NCBI RefSeq assembly: GCF_024721155.1
Contig: NZ_JAHVAP010000005.1
Location: 310,001 to 374,000, forward strand
Direction: 5' to 3'
Length of the DNA: 64,000 nt
Source of the DNA: Mucilaginibacter phenanthrenivorans
GTDB taxonomy: Bacteria; Bacteroidota; Bacteroidia; Sphingobacteriales; Sphingobacteriaceae
Positions within the stretch are counted from its first letter, which is position 1; the number at the start of each line of letters is the position of its first letter. Below, piece after piece: positions 27,481 through 35,644 of the stretch. The position numbers and the translations under genes were made by a program. The notes under the pieces were generated by a model, which was not told where the DNA came from, did no database searches, and saw only the letters and a list, made by a program, of their open reading frames with translations.

Positions 27481-28347
27481 ATGAAACATATCCTCTGCTT
27501 CGGCGAAATACTTTGGGACGCCTTTGGCGAAGAAAAAACCGCCGGTGGCGCACCGATGAATGTTGCACGCCATTTGGTGCAACAGCACATGAATGTTTTG
27601 TTTGCCAGCAGGGTCGGCAAGGATGCATCAGGCGATGGCCTGGTTGATTTCCTAAAAGGAAACGGCTTATACAGCGAGCTGATCCAAACGGATGAAAAGC
27701 TGCCAACCTGCGAGGTAACGGTCAGCCTTGATGACGCCGGTGTAGCAACCTACATCATCCCGGAACCTGTATCATGGGATAACATTCAAACCGAACCTGC
27801 ACTTACCAAAGCAGCGTCGCAAGCTGCTGCCATAGTTTACGGTAGCCTGGCCTGTCGTGAGGAAGCTACCAAGGATACATTGCTCAACCTGTTGCAGGAA
27901 ACGACCGCGTTAAAGGTATTTGATGTAAACCTCCGTCCGCCGCATTATACACTATCAACCATTGAAACACTAGTAGCCGGTGCCGATGTAATCAAAATGA
28001 ATGAAGATGAAGCAGCTTTGCTTATCGGCGGGAATACTGACAATTTAAAAGAGAACATCATCGAGTTCCAGAAAAAATATCACCCTAAAACCATTTGCGT
28101 AACCCGCGGCGAACACGGCGCAATGGCCTGGCACGATTACGAATTTTATGAACACCCCGGCTGCCCGGTATCAGTAGTAGATACCGTTGGTGCGGGTGAC
28201 GCGTTTTTGGCTGCGTTTGTTTCGGGATTATTGAAAAAGGAGCCGATGCAGCAACTGATTGAGCGGGCATGTTTGGTAGGATCATTTGTAGCCGGTAAGC
28301 GTGGGGCTAACCCGGTTTACGATGAGAGTTTGGTGGCGAAATTTTAA
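27481..28347 (+). CDS. PfkB-family carbohydrate kinase (fructokinase-like)
   Basis: A cytoplasmic sugar kinase that transfers phosphate from ATP to a sugar, most likely fructose. The N-terminal signature GGAPMNVARHL (about residues 22-32) and the C-terminal DTVGAGDAF signature with the catalytic base Asp240 are intact. Length (288) is normal. It stands alone between an AraC gene and a repeat element, with no sugar transporter beside it. Confidence 0.88.
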   Translation: MKHILCFGEILWDAFGEEKTAGGAPMNVARHLVQQHMNVLFASRVGKDASGDGLVDFLKGNGLYSELIQTDEKLPTCEVTVSLDDAGVATYIIPEPVSWDNIQTEPALTKAASQAAAIVYGSLACREEATKDTLLNLLQETTALKVFDVNLRPPHYTLSTIETLVAGADVIKMNEDEAALLIGGNTDNLKENIIEFQKKYHPKTICVTRGEHGAMAWHDYEFYEHPGCPVSVVDTVGAGDAFLAAFVSGLLKKEPMQQLIERACLVGSFVAGKRGANPVYDESLVAKF

Positions 28348-28363
28348 AAAAAGCAGAATAAAT

Positions 28364-28455
28364 CGTAGGGGCGTATAGCATACGCCCCGTATGCGCGTAA
28401 GATTCCATGTATTCGTATATCTATTATTTAGGGCGTATGCGATACGCCCCTACGG
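28364..28455. repeat. Paired inverted repeat (GTAGGGGCGTAT family)
   Basis: Two hairpin units, 28365-28388 and 28431-28454, are inverted relative to each other. Each contains gggcgtat paired with atacgccc around a 3-base loop. Similar units are scattered between genes in many bacteria. Placed 17 bases after the kinase stop, they could also end transcription. Confidence 0.65.
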
Positions 28456-28601
28456 CTACAATTGACAGATGGTACCGCTGTTCATTCAAAACCCCACTCC
28501 CCCCCCCTATTGTCATTCAATCCTAACAATTCCATTTAAAACTAGCTTTTGAAAACTTTTGCAGAAAATAATCCGTTATTTTATATCAGAAAGGGTACCC
28601 T

Positions 28602-29699
28602 ATGCGCGGATTTGAATTTTCGAAGTTTAAACCCAATCAGATCCCACAAGGCGGATTTGAGGAATTACTGAAGCTATTTTTGGAGTTGCTTAACTATACA
28701 TCGGGCGATGCAGGCGAAGCTTTAGCCTGGATGAACGAGCTCGACAAGCAATATAACCTTACCAACGATGAGTATGGGATGGGCGATTTCATCGACGAGC
28801 TCAAACAAAAAGGCTACCTGAGCGATGATGAACAAAATGGCGAGTTCCGCATCACAGCGAAAACCGAGCAAAGTATTCGTCAGTCGGCATTGGAGGAGAT
28901 CTTTGGCAAGCTGAAAAAATCAGGCAAGGGAAATCACCGTTCGCCGAATTCCGGCCAGGGTGATGAAAAAAATGCGGAGCGCCGGGAGTTTGAGTTTGGC
29001 GACAGCCTCGACCAGATCAACATGACGCAGTCTATCCACAACGCCCAGGTTAATCACGGTATCGGCGATTTCATGATGACCGAACGCGACCTGGAAGTGG
29101 AGGAAATGGACTACAAAACCCTTACCTCTACGGTGCTGATGATCGACATTTCGCACTCTATGATCCTTTACGGCGAAGACAGGATCACCCCTGCAAAAAA
29201 AGTTGCTATGGCGCTGGCTGAGCTGATCCGTACCAAATATCCGAAGGACACGCTGGATATTGTTGTATTCGGTAATGACGCCTGGCCAATCACATTAAAG
29301 GACCTGCCCTACTTACAGGTTGGGCCTTACCATACCAATACTTATGCCGGGCTTGAGCTGGCTACCGACCTGTTGCGCAGGCGCAAAACCTCCAATAAGC
29401 AGATCTTTATGATCACCGATGGCAAGCCTACCTGTTTAAAGGAAGGCACAAAATATTACAAGAACAGTATCGGACTTGACAGGAAGGTGGTTAACAAAAC
29501 CCTGAACATGGCTGCTCAATGTAAGCGGCTAAAGATCCCGATCACCACGTTTATGATCGCTAAGGACCCCTACCTGCAGCAGTTTGTCCGCAAGTTTACC
29601 GAAACCAATGGCGGCAAAGCATTTTACAGCTCGCTGAACGGTTTAGGCGAATACATTTTTGAAGATTATATAAAGAATAGAAGAAAGACGGTGAGGTAA
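28602..29699 (+). CDS. VWA domain protein of a MoxR/VWA pair
   Basis: The C-terminal part (about residues 172-340) is a von Willebrand A domain with an intact MIDAS: Asp182, Ser184 and Ser186 in DISHSM, then a Thr region (HTNTYAG) and ITDGKP. The N-terminal ~100 residues are helical, with a charged low-complexity linker (about 105-135). VWA proteins of this group work with an adjacent MoxR-type AAA ATPase, as here, in chaperone-like metal insertion or complex remodelling. The specific target is unknown. Confidence 0.85.
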   Translation: MRGFEFSKFKPNQIPQGGFEELLKLFLELLNYTSGDAGEALAWMNELDKQYNLTNDEYGMGDFIDELKQKGYLSDDEQNGEFRITAKTEQSIRQSALEEIFGKLKKSGKGNHRSPNSGQGDEKNAERREFEFGDSLDQINMTQSIHNAQVNHGIGDFMMTERDLEVEEMDYKTLTSTVLMIDISHSMILYGEDRITPAKKVAMALAELIRTKYPKDTLDIVVFGNDAWPITLKDLPYLQVGPYHTNTYAGLELATDLLRRRKTSNKQIFMITDGKPTCLKEGTKYYKNSIGLDRKVVNKTLNMAAQCKRLKIPITTFMIAKDPYLQQFVRKFTETNGGKAFYSSLNGLGEYIFEDYIKNRRKTVR

Positions 29700-29814
29700 T
29701 GTGCGGATGTGCAAGTATGCGGATGTGCGGATTCCAACCCTATAAAACAATTCACTGGGCGTCCACGATTTAACTATCCGACAAGTACCAATGAACTAAT
29801 GAACCATTGAACTA
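29700..29814. repeat. Degenerate short-word spacer between VWA and AAA genes
   Basis: The first half repeats gtgcggatgtgc-like words (also used at 39293-39410) and the last 30 bases repeat gaactaatgaac. The spacer has no coding potential I can support. Confidence 0.45.
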
Positions 29815-31317
29815 ATGAACAAACAAGAAATAACAACCCTCGGACAGTTAAAGAAAACCGATTATAAAAGCCGATCGGTTAAGGATGAGCTACGCGAAAA
29901 CCTGATTAAGCAACTGCAAAAGGGCGGCGGTGGCTTTGAGGGCATTATCGGCTTTGAGGATACGGTAATTCCTGATCTGCAAACTGCAATATTATCCCGT
30001 CACAATATTTTGTTGCTTGGCTTACGTGGCCAGGCAAAAACCCGTATTGCCCGTTTGCTGGTAAATTTACTGGACGAGTGGATGCCGTATATCGAGGGAT
30101 CTGAATTATATGACGATCCTCTTGCACCTATATCGTGGTTCGGTCATCATGAGGTATTGGCCAAGGGTGATGACACGCCTATCGGCTGGATCCATCGTTC
30201 TGAACGCTATACCGAAAAACTGGCTACCCCCGATGTTACTGTTGCCGACCTGATTGGCGACGTTGACCCGATTAAGGCGGCTACCATGAAGCTTACTTAT
30301 TCTGACGAACGCGTGATCCACTTCGGTTTGATCCCTCGTGCACATCGTGGCATTTTCGTTATCAATGAGCTCCCCGATCTGCAGGCACGCATCCAGGTAT
30401 CGCTTTTCAATATTTTACAGGAAAGAGATATCCAGATCCGTGGGTTCAAATTGCGTTTGCCGTTAGATATCCAGTTTGTGTTTACCGCAAACCCTGAAGA
30501 TTACACCAACCGTGGCTCTATAGTGACGCCGTTAAAGGACCGGATAGAAAGCCAGATCCTCACCCACTACCCTCGGTCTGTTGAAATTTCACGTCAGATT
30601 ACCCAGCAGGAAGCTTCTATTTCTTCCGACCAGCGCGCAAATGTTGAGGCAGATGACTTAGTGAAGGACCTGGTTGAACAAATTGCATTCGAGGCTCGTA
30701 ATTCAGAATATATCGATAAAAAATCGGGGGTATCTGCCCGTTTAACCATATCAGCCTATGAAAACCTGATCAGCAATGCTGAACGCAGAATGCTGATCAA
30801 TAATGAGAAAAACACATTCGTTCGCATTTCCGATTTCCTTGGGGTGATCCCCGCCATTACCGGTAAAATCGAGCTGGTTTATGAAGGCGAGCTGGAAGGC
30901 CCGGGCAAGGTGGCAAACATCCTGATTGGTAAAGCCATCAAAACGCTGATGCTACAGTTTTTCCCCGATCCCGAAAAGGCTAAGAAGGCAAAAGCGCCCA
31001 ACCCTTATGCCGAAATCATCAATTGGTTTAGCGAAGGCAATAATTTATCCTTAGTAGACGAGTTGCCGCAGCAAGACTATAAAAAGGCATTAAACTCAGT
31101 TACCGGTTTAAAAACATTGGTGAAAAAATTCCATCCGCGTTTAACTGAAAACCAGGATTTACTGCTAATGGAATTTGTGTTGCACGGGCTGTCAGAATTC
31201 TCTCAATTAAGCAAGGGCTTTTTGGATAATGGCTTCGCATTTTCGGATATGTTCAACAGTTTGTTTAATTTGCAGCCGGATGATGACGATCTGGATCTTG
31301 ATGATGACCGTTATTAA
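29815..31317 (+). CDS. MoxR/ChlI-like AAA ATPase with altered Walker motifs
   Basis: A 500-residue AAA+ ATPase resembling magnesium-chelatase subunit I. The Walker A region is GLRGQAKT (residues 69-76), with Ala where the second conserved Gly is usual. The Walker B region reads FVINEL (181-186), with Asn184 where Asp is usual, and Glu185 retained. An ISRQITQ-type sensor/lid region and a very acidic C-terminus (about 490-499) follow. I believe related Bacteroidota proteins share these changes, which would make them a subfamily trait. It pairs with the upstream VWA gene. Confidence 0.84.
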   Translation: MNKQEITTLGQLKKTDYKSRSVKDELRENLIKQLQKGGGGFEGIIGFEDTVIPDLQTAILSRHNILLLGLRGQAKTRIARLLVNLLDEWMPYIEGSELYDDPLAPISWFGHHEVLAKGDDTPIGWIHRSERYTEKLATPDVTVADLIGDVDPIKAATMKLTYSDERVIHFGLIPRAHRGIFVINELPDLQARIQVSLFNILQERDIQIRGFKLRLPLDIQFVFTANPEDYTNRGSIVTPLKDRIESQILTHYPRSVEISRQITQQEASISSDQRANVEADDLVKDLVEQIAFEARNSEYIDKKSGVSARLTISAYENLISNAERRMLINNEKNTFVRISDFLGVIPAITGKIELVYEGELEGPGKVANILIGKAIKTLMLQFFPDPEKAKKAKAPNPYAEIINWFSEGNNLSLVDELPQQDYKKALNSVTGLKTLVKKFHPRLTENQDLLLMEFVLHGLSEFSQLSKGFLDNGFAFSDMFNSLFNLQPDDDDLDLDDDRY

Positions 31318-31342
31318 TCCTATAAATTTTTATCCTGTATAA

Positions 31343-32647
31343 ATGAAGGGACAAGCCCTCCACATCATATTAATAGTTCCTGTTTTGCTACTCCTCGACC
31401 TGTATGTTTTTAGCGGGTTGCTTGGTGCGTCAAAGAAAAAGCTGTTTCTCCAGAAAAAATGGTTTCGGAATTTTTATTGGATTTCTTCGATTTTCCTGAT
31501 AACGGGTTTAATAATAGTAATTTTTGTAAAAATAGGAATGATGGTAAGGCTGGCATTTGTGGTGCTTTTCTTCCTGGTATTCATATTTAAAATTTGCTTT
31601 GTTCCGTTCCTGCTTATTGACGATGTACGCAGGCTAATTATAGCCGCTAAAAGTCGTTTCAAAAAGACTGGTAGGCCGGTATCGAATACACCCACTGACA
31701 ACAAGACTATAAGTAATACGCCTGTCCCATCCATTCCCCGTTCGGAATTTTTGATGAAGGCAGGTTTATTGGCAGGTGCAATTCCCCTGGCAGCTATAAA
31801 GCTGAACATGAAAAGCGGCCTTTACGACTATCATGTCATCCGCAAAAAACTTTACCTTCCTAATTTGCCAAAGGCATTTGATGGCATTAAACTGGGCCAA
31901 ATCTCCGATATCCACTCTGGTAGTTTTTACGATAAAAAGGCGGTAACCGGCGGCGTTGAAATGCTGATGCGTGAAAAAGCCGATTTCATATTTTTTACCG
32001 GCGACCTGGTGAACATATTAAGCGGAGAAGTAAAGGATTACCTTGATATTTTCAGCAAGATAAAGGCGCCGCTTGGGGTTTATTCCTGCCTTGGCAATCA
32101 TGATTACGGCGATTATTCGTGGTGGCCGGATGCTGCATCCAAACGTAAAAACTTTAACGAAATAGTAGGCGCCCACAAAACTATGGGGTACGACTTGCTG
32201 ATGAATGAAAATAGGCGATTAAAGGTTGACGGTGAAGAAATAGGCATACTAGGGATCGAAAACTGGGGCGAACTGAGTCGCTTCCCAAAATACGGACGTA
32301 TGGATCTCGCCGTTAAAAACACCGACGACCTGCCTGTAAAATTACTGTTGTCGCACGATCCATCACACTGGCGGGCGCAGGTGTTACCGGAATATCCGCA
32401 AATCGATGCCATGTTTTCGGGCCATACGCATGGCATGCAAATGGGCGTAAGAACAGAAAATTTTCAATGGAGCCCCGTCCAGTATATTTACAATGAATGG
32501 GCTGGTCATTACCAGCAAGGTCATCAGCAATTATACGTAAACGTAGGTTATGGCTTTTTAGGATTAGCCGGACGTGTTGGAATATTGCCGGAGATTACGA
32601 TATTTGAATTAAAAGCCGGAACAGATCCAAAATATAAAATTGCATAG
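31343..32647 (+). CDS. Membrane-bound metallophosphoesterase
   Basis: Three membrane helices (about 8-28, 45-63, 68-92) and a further hydrophobic segment (about 138-152) precede a calcineurin-like phosphoesterase domain on the outer face. Metal-binding motifs are all present: Asp189-x-His191 (SDIH), Asp221 (GDL), Asn252-His253 (GNHD), a LSHDP and the SGHTHG block. It resembles YkuE-type phosphoesterases. It begins 25 bases after the AAA gene and continues the same plus-strand run. Confidence 0.87.
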   Translation: MKGQALHIILIVPVLLLLDLYVFSGLLGASKKKLFLQKKWFRNFYWISSIFLITGLIIVIFVKIGMMVRLAFVVLFFLVFIFKICFVPFLLIDDVRRLIIAAKSRFKKTGRPVSNTPTDNKTISNTPVPSIPRSEFLMKAGLLAGAIPLAAIKLNMKSGLYDYHVIRKKLYLPNLPKAFDGIKLGQISDIHSGSFYDKKAVTGGVEMLMREKADFIFFTGDLVNILSGEVKDYLDIFSKIKAPLGVYSCLGNHDYGDYSWWPDAASKRKNFNEIVGAHKTMGYDLLMNENRRLKVDGEEIGILGIENWGELSRFPKYGRMDLAVKNTDDLPVKLLLSHDPSHWRAQVLPEYPQIDAMFSGHTHGMQMGVRTENFQWSPVQYIYNEWAGHYQQGHQQLYVNVGYGFLGLAGRVGILPEITIFELKAGTDPKYKIA

Positions 32648-32668
32648 AACGGCCATCAACCTTTGAAA

Positions 32669-33556
32669 ATGAAAAAAGCATTTCAGCCTGTTTTTGATTT
32701 TCTGCTCTTCAGTAATATCTTCATGTCGTTATGTGCGGTAGCACAGGCGCTGCTTACCTTTTATTTAATAGGATCAAAACCCGTCTTCCCTGTATTAGGC
32801 TTACTTTTTACTTCAACCCTGGGCATTTATAACTTCAGCATCCTCGCCACCAAAACAGGCGATCCGCTAAAATCGCCGTATTTACGGGTTCGCTGGTTCT
32901 TTTCGCATTACAGGTTAATGGTAACACTTACTATTGTCTCCTTACTATCATTAGTGCCGCTATTTGTACTGCTGTCGATGGAGTCAAGGATTCTGCTGAT
33001 TTTCCTGGGGGTGATCTCCTTTTTTTATAGCATTCCAATATTCACCATAGGCGAGCAAAAATTCGGGTTAAGACATATTCCGTGGTTAAAACAATTCCTG
33101 ATAACATTGGTGTGGACAATGAGTGTTGTGTTGCTGCCTATCCAGGAATCACTTCACTTCCATTTAACAACCATCTCGCTGCACGATACAACCATTCTTA
33201 TTGCCAAACGCTTTTTATTTATCGCTGCGCTCACCATCCCATTTGATATCCGCGACTTGTTTGACGATCGTAAATCAGGATTAAAAACGGTACCAACCGT
33301 TTTAGGAGAGAAAAACGCATACCTGTTTTGCCAAATATTGCTGGGCGGATATGTTATTTTACTGCTTCTTTTTACACGCGGCAGCATTGATCATAACTTT
33401 TTAGCGCTTACACTCTCTGTAATATTAACCGGCTGGCTCATTTTTAAATCGAAATGGGAAAAGAACGAATACTACTATTTTTTTTATATGGATGGCGTGC
33501 TGATCCTGCAGTACCTGGTAGTAATACTTTTTAATTGGATCTGGACATTCTTTTGA
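32669..33556 (+). CDS. UbiA-like polytopic membrane protein
   Basis: A 295-residue protein with about eight membrane helices. The motif DIRDLFDDRKSGLKTVPTVLG-like region around residues 190-210 matches the second Asp-rich motif of UbiA prenyltransferases (short form DIRDLFDD). The first Asp-rich motif is not visible; the equivalent region reads STLGIYNFSI with Asn but no Asp. It may be a divergent prenyltransferase or a non-catalytic relative. The ATG at 32669 is preferred to the TTG two codons earlier. The methyltransferase gene follows. Confidence 0.65.
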   Translation: MKKAFQPVFDFLLFSNIFMSLCAVAQALLTFYLIGSKPVFPVLGLLFTSTLGIYNFSILATKTGDPLKSPYLRVRWFFSHYRLMVTLTIVSLLSLVPLFVLLSMESRILLIFLGVISFFYSIPIFTIGEQKFGLRHIPWLKQFLITLVWTMSVVLLPIQESLHFHLTTISLHDTTILIAKRFLFIAALTIPFDIRDLFDDRKSGLKTVPTVLGEKNAYLFCQILLGGYVILLLLFTRGSIDHNFLALTLSVILTGWLIFKSKWEKNEYYYFFYMDGVLILQYLVVILFNWIWTFF

Positions 33557-33609
33557 TCCAAACCAATAATGGCAATTCATGTCATCAGTTCTAATATCTT
33601 TTAAACTCA

Positions 33610-34227
33610 ATGGCTGCCAACTATAACAATTCTGCGTGGTTTTATGACCGGCTATCACGACTGGTTTATGGGCGCGCGCCGATCAATGCACAGGTTTACC
33701 TGTTACAGTTTGTTCCAGCAAATGCCAGTGTGCTTATTGTTGGGGGCGGAACAGGTTGGATACTGGACGAACTTACCAGGATACATCCCTCAGGCCTGCG
33801 AATCGCCTATGTTGAAGTTGCTGCGGATATGATGGCCTTGTCGAAAAAACGGAACATTGGCGGTAACGAAGTGGTTTTCATAAATGACGCCATTGAAAAT
33901 GTAGAAACCCGCGATTTCGCTGTGGTAATAACTCCTTTTTTGTTTGATAATTTCACCGAAGAAACTACCGGTAAGGTTTTCATCCATATCCATAAGTCGC
34001 TTAAAACTAACGGGATTTGGCTCATCACCGACTTTCAACTCACGGGAAAATGGTGGCAAAATATTTTATTGAGATCGATGTTTTTGTTTTTTAGAACTTT
34101 ATGCGGCATAGAGTCGTCATCGTTGCCTGATGTTGAAAAGCAGTTTGAGTTTCACGGATACAAGATAATTGAAGAGCATACTTTTTATGGAGATTTTATA
34201 AAATCATCCGTCTATAAATCAGCTTAA
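33610..34227 (+). CDS. Class I SAM-dependent methyltransferase
   Basis: A 205-residue methyltransferase with motif I VLIVGGGTGW (residues 41-50), an acidic motif II after IAYVEVAADM (Glu66-region), and motif III/post-I near NDAIENVE. It looks like a small-molecule or lipid methyltransferase rather than an RNA enzyme. Following a UbiA-like gene, a role on an isoprenoid or quinone-like product is possible, but this rests only on context. The next gene is convergent, 9 bases away. Confidence 0.78.
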   Translation: MAANYNNSAWFYDRLSRLVYGRAPINAQVYLLQFVPANASVLIVGGGTGWILDELTRIHPSGLRIAYVEVAADMMALSKKRNIGGNEVVFINDAIENVETRDFAVVITPFLFDNFTEETTGKVFIHIHKSLKTNGIWLITDFQLTGKWWQNILLRSMFLFFRTLCGIESSSLPDVEKQFEFHGYKIIEEHTFYGDFIKSSVYKSA

Positions 34228-34236
34228 AGTTTTCTG

Positions 34237-34929
34237 CTACATCAATCGCCGGCAATTTGCCAGATCAAAAAAAGCATTGATAATTGCCCTGCCATCAATC
34301 AGTTTTTTATTTCCCGGATCGTCTTTCAGCAGGTCAGGATAATACCTAAAGCTGTGGTATTTGCCATTTAATTTGATTTCCACTACATAGTCGCTTTGAG
34401 AAGGTTCCTCCATTGTGGGCAAGTCTTTACCGCCTTTAAAAGATTTTTTATCAGGGAAATCAAACAACCCCAATTGAATCAGCCTGATGAAGCTAGTATC
34501 AGTTCTAAGATTTATATGATTGTGTTCTTCTTTGATCCATATGGATTCATAGGTGCCCAATTTAATTCCCGGTGTGCCATCGGATAACATGGCGACATAG
34601 CGACAGTCATACAATTCGGCCAACAATTTATGCTTATTCCCCTTCAGAATGATCATTATAAAACGATTCCCAATATCAGCCGTTTTTACAAAACATCTTG
34701 CCTCAAAATCATCTTTGGATTGAGCCAATGCCTTTGTAAACTTATACTTAGTAAGTAATGAATCTTCCTTAATGTATCGCTCCTTTAAACTAAGTGTATC
34801 GACACCAAATTTGGGGATGGTATATATTGTACCGGCAATGTTAACTGTAGTTTGCCCATATACAATACCATTGGTAAACAGCAAAAATGCGCAAACTACC
34901 GTCTTCTTTAAATAGGATTTAAAAGCCAT
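34237..34929 (-). CDS. Secreted protein of unknown function, downstream of the two-component genes
   Basis: I do not recognise a family. A signal peptide (ending VYGQ) is followed by about 200 residues of mixed alpha/beta character, with a C-terminal part containing YHSFRYYPDLL and an Asn-Cys-Arg end. The start at ATG 34929 is chosen because the longer frame starts with TTG at 34965 inside the response-regulator gene. It is the last member of the run S9-like lipoprotein, histidine kinase, response regulator, this protein, and may be a target or accessory of the system. Confidence 0.6.
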   Translation of the reverse strand: MAFKSYLKKTVVCAFLLFTNGIVYGQTTVNIAGTIYTIPKFGVDTLSLKERYIKEDSLLTKYKFTKALAQSKDDFEARCFVKTADIGNRFIMIILKGNKHKLLAELYDCRYVAMLSDGTPGIKLGTYESIWIKEEHNHINLRTDTSFIRLIQLGLFDFPDKKSFKGGKDLPTMEEPSQSDYVVEIKLNGKYHSFRYYPDLLKDDPGNKKLIDGRAIINAFFDLANCRRLM

Positions 34930-34948
34930 CAATCGCTCGAAAATATCG

Positions 34949-35641
34949 CTATCCGTTATAAACAAACTTGTATCCTATCCCCCTCACTGTTTGCAAATAC
35001 TGCGGAGAATCAGGATTTGATTCTATCTTTTTGCGCAAGCGCACAATATGCATATCAAGGGTACGGGTGTTTACATCGGCGTTGTAGCCCCAAACTTCCA
35101 TCATCAGTTCCTCGCGGTTAATTACCTTATTCTTATTCTTAAGAAAATAAAGCAGGATGCGGTTTTCCAATATGGTAAGTTCAATTTTCCGGCCTTCCTT
35201 CACCAGCAAATGCGTATTGGGCAAATGCTCCATATTGGCAAACTTGTATGATTCCGCCTTCTCGCTATTCAGTGAAAACTTGATCTTGTTGTCAATCATA
35301 GCTACCAAAACATCCATATTAAATGGTTTGATGATATAATCAGAAACACCGAAGTTGTAGGCTGCTATTTTATCGACATCCTGCGCCTTGGCGGTCATCA
35401 TAATCACCAGGTTATCAAAACCCTTTTCTCTAACGTTGGCACAAACTTCAGAGCCTTGTTTACCAGGCAGCATCCAATCCAGCAGAACAATGTCAGGCAA
35501 TTCCTGTAGAATTATTTTTTCGGCGTCGTCGCCATTGGCGGCTTCCAAAACTTTATAACCTTCGCTTTGCAGCCGTTCGGCTATCAGGAAACGCAGGTTT
35601 TCGTCATCTTCAACCAGCGCAATTTTTATTTCTTTATTCAT
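34949..35641 (-). CDS. OmpR-family response regulator
   Basis: A receiver domain (about 1-120) with phospho-acceptor Asp55 in LLDWMLPG and the conserved acidic pair EDD near residues 11-13, followed by a winged-helix DNA-binding domain (about 135-230, ending TVRGIGYKF). It is 3 bases downstream of the histidine-kinase gene on the same strand, so the two form a pair. The targets are not visible in the sequence. Confidence 0.95.
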   Translation of the reverse strand: MNKEIKIALVEDDENLRFLIAERLQSEGYKVLEAANGDDAEKIILQELPDIVLLDWMLPGKQGSEVCANVREKGFDNLVIMMTAKAQDVDKIAAYNFGVSDYIIKPFNMDVLVAMIDNKIKFSLNSEKAESYKFANMEHLPNTHLLVKEGRKIELTILENRILLYFLKNKNKVINREELMMEVWGYNADVNTRTLDMHIVRLRKKIESNPDSPQYLQTVRGIGYKFVYNG

Positions 35642-35644
35642 ATC

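Noticed and set aside
28602..31317. Defence system based on the AAA/VWA pair
   Set aside because: No nuclease, protease or other effector is adjacent, and such pairs are common housekeeping-type genes in this phylum.
32669..33556. Full prenyltransferase call (MenA/UbiA)
   Set aside because: Only the second Asp motif is visible; the first is missing, so enzyme activity cannot be claimed.
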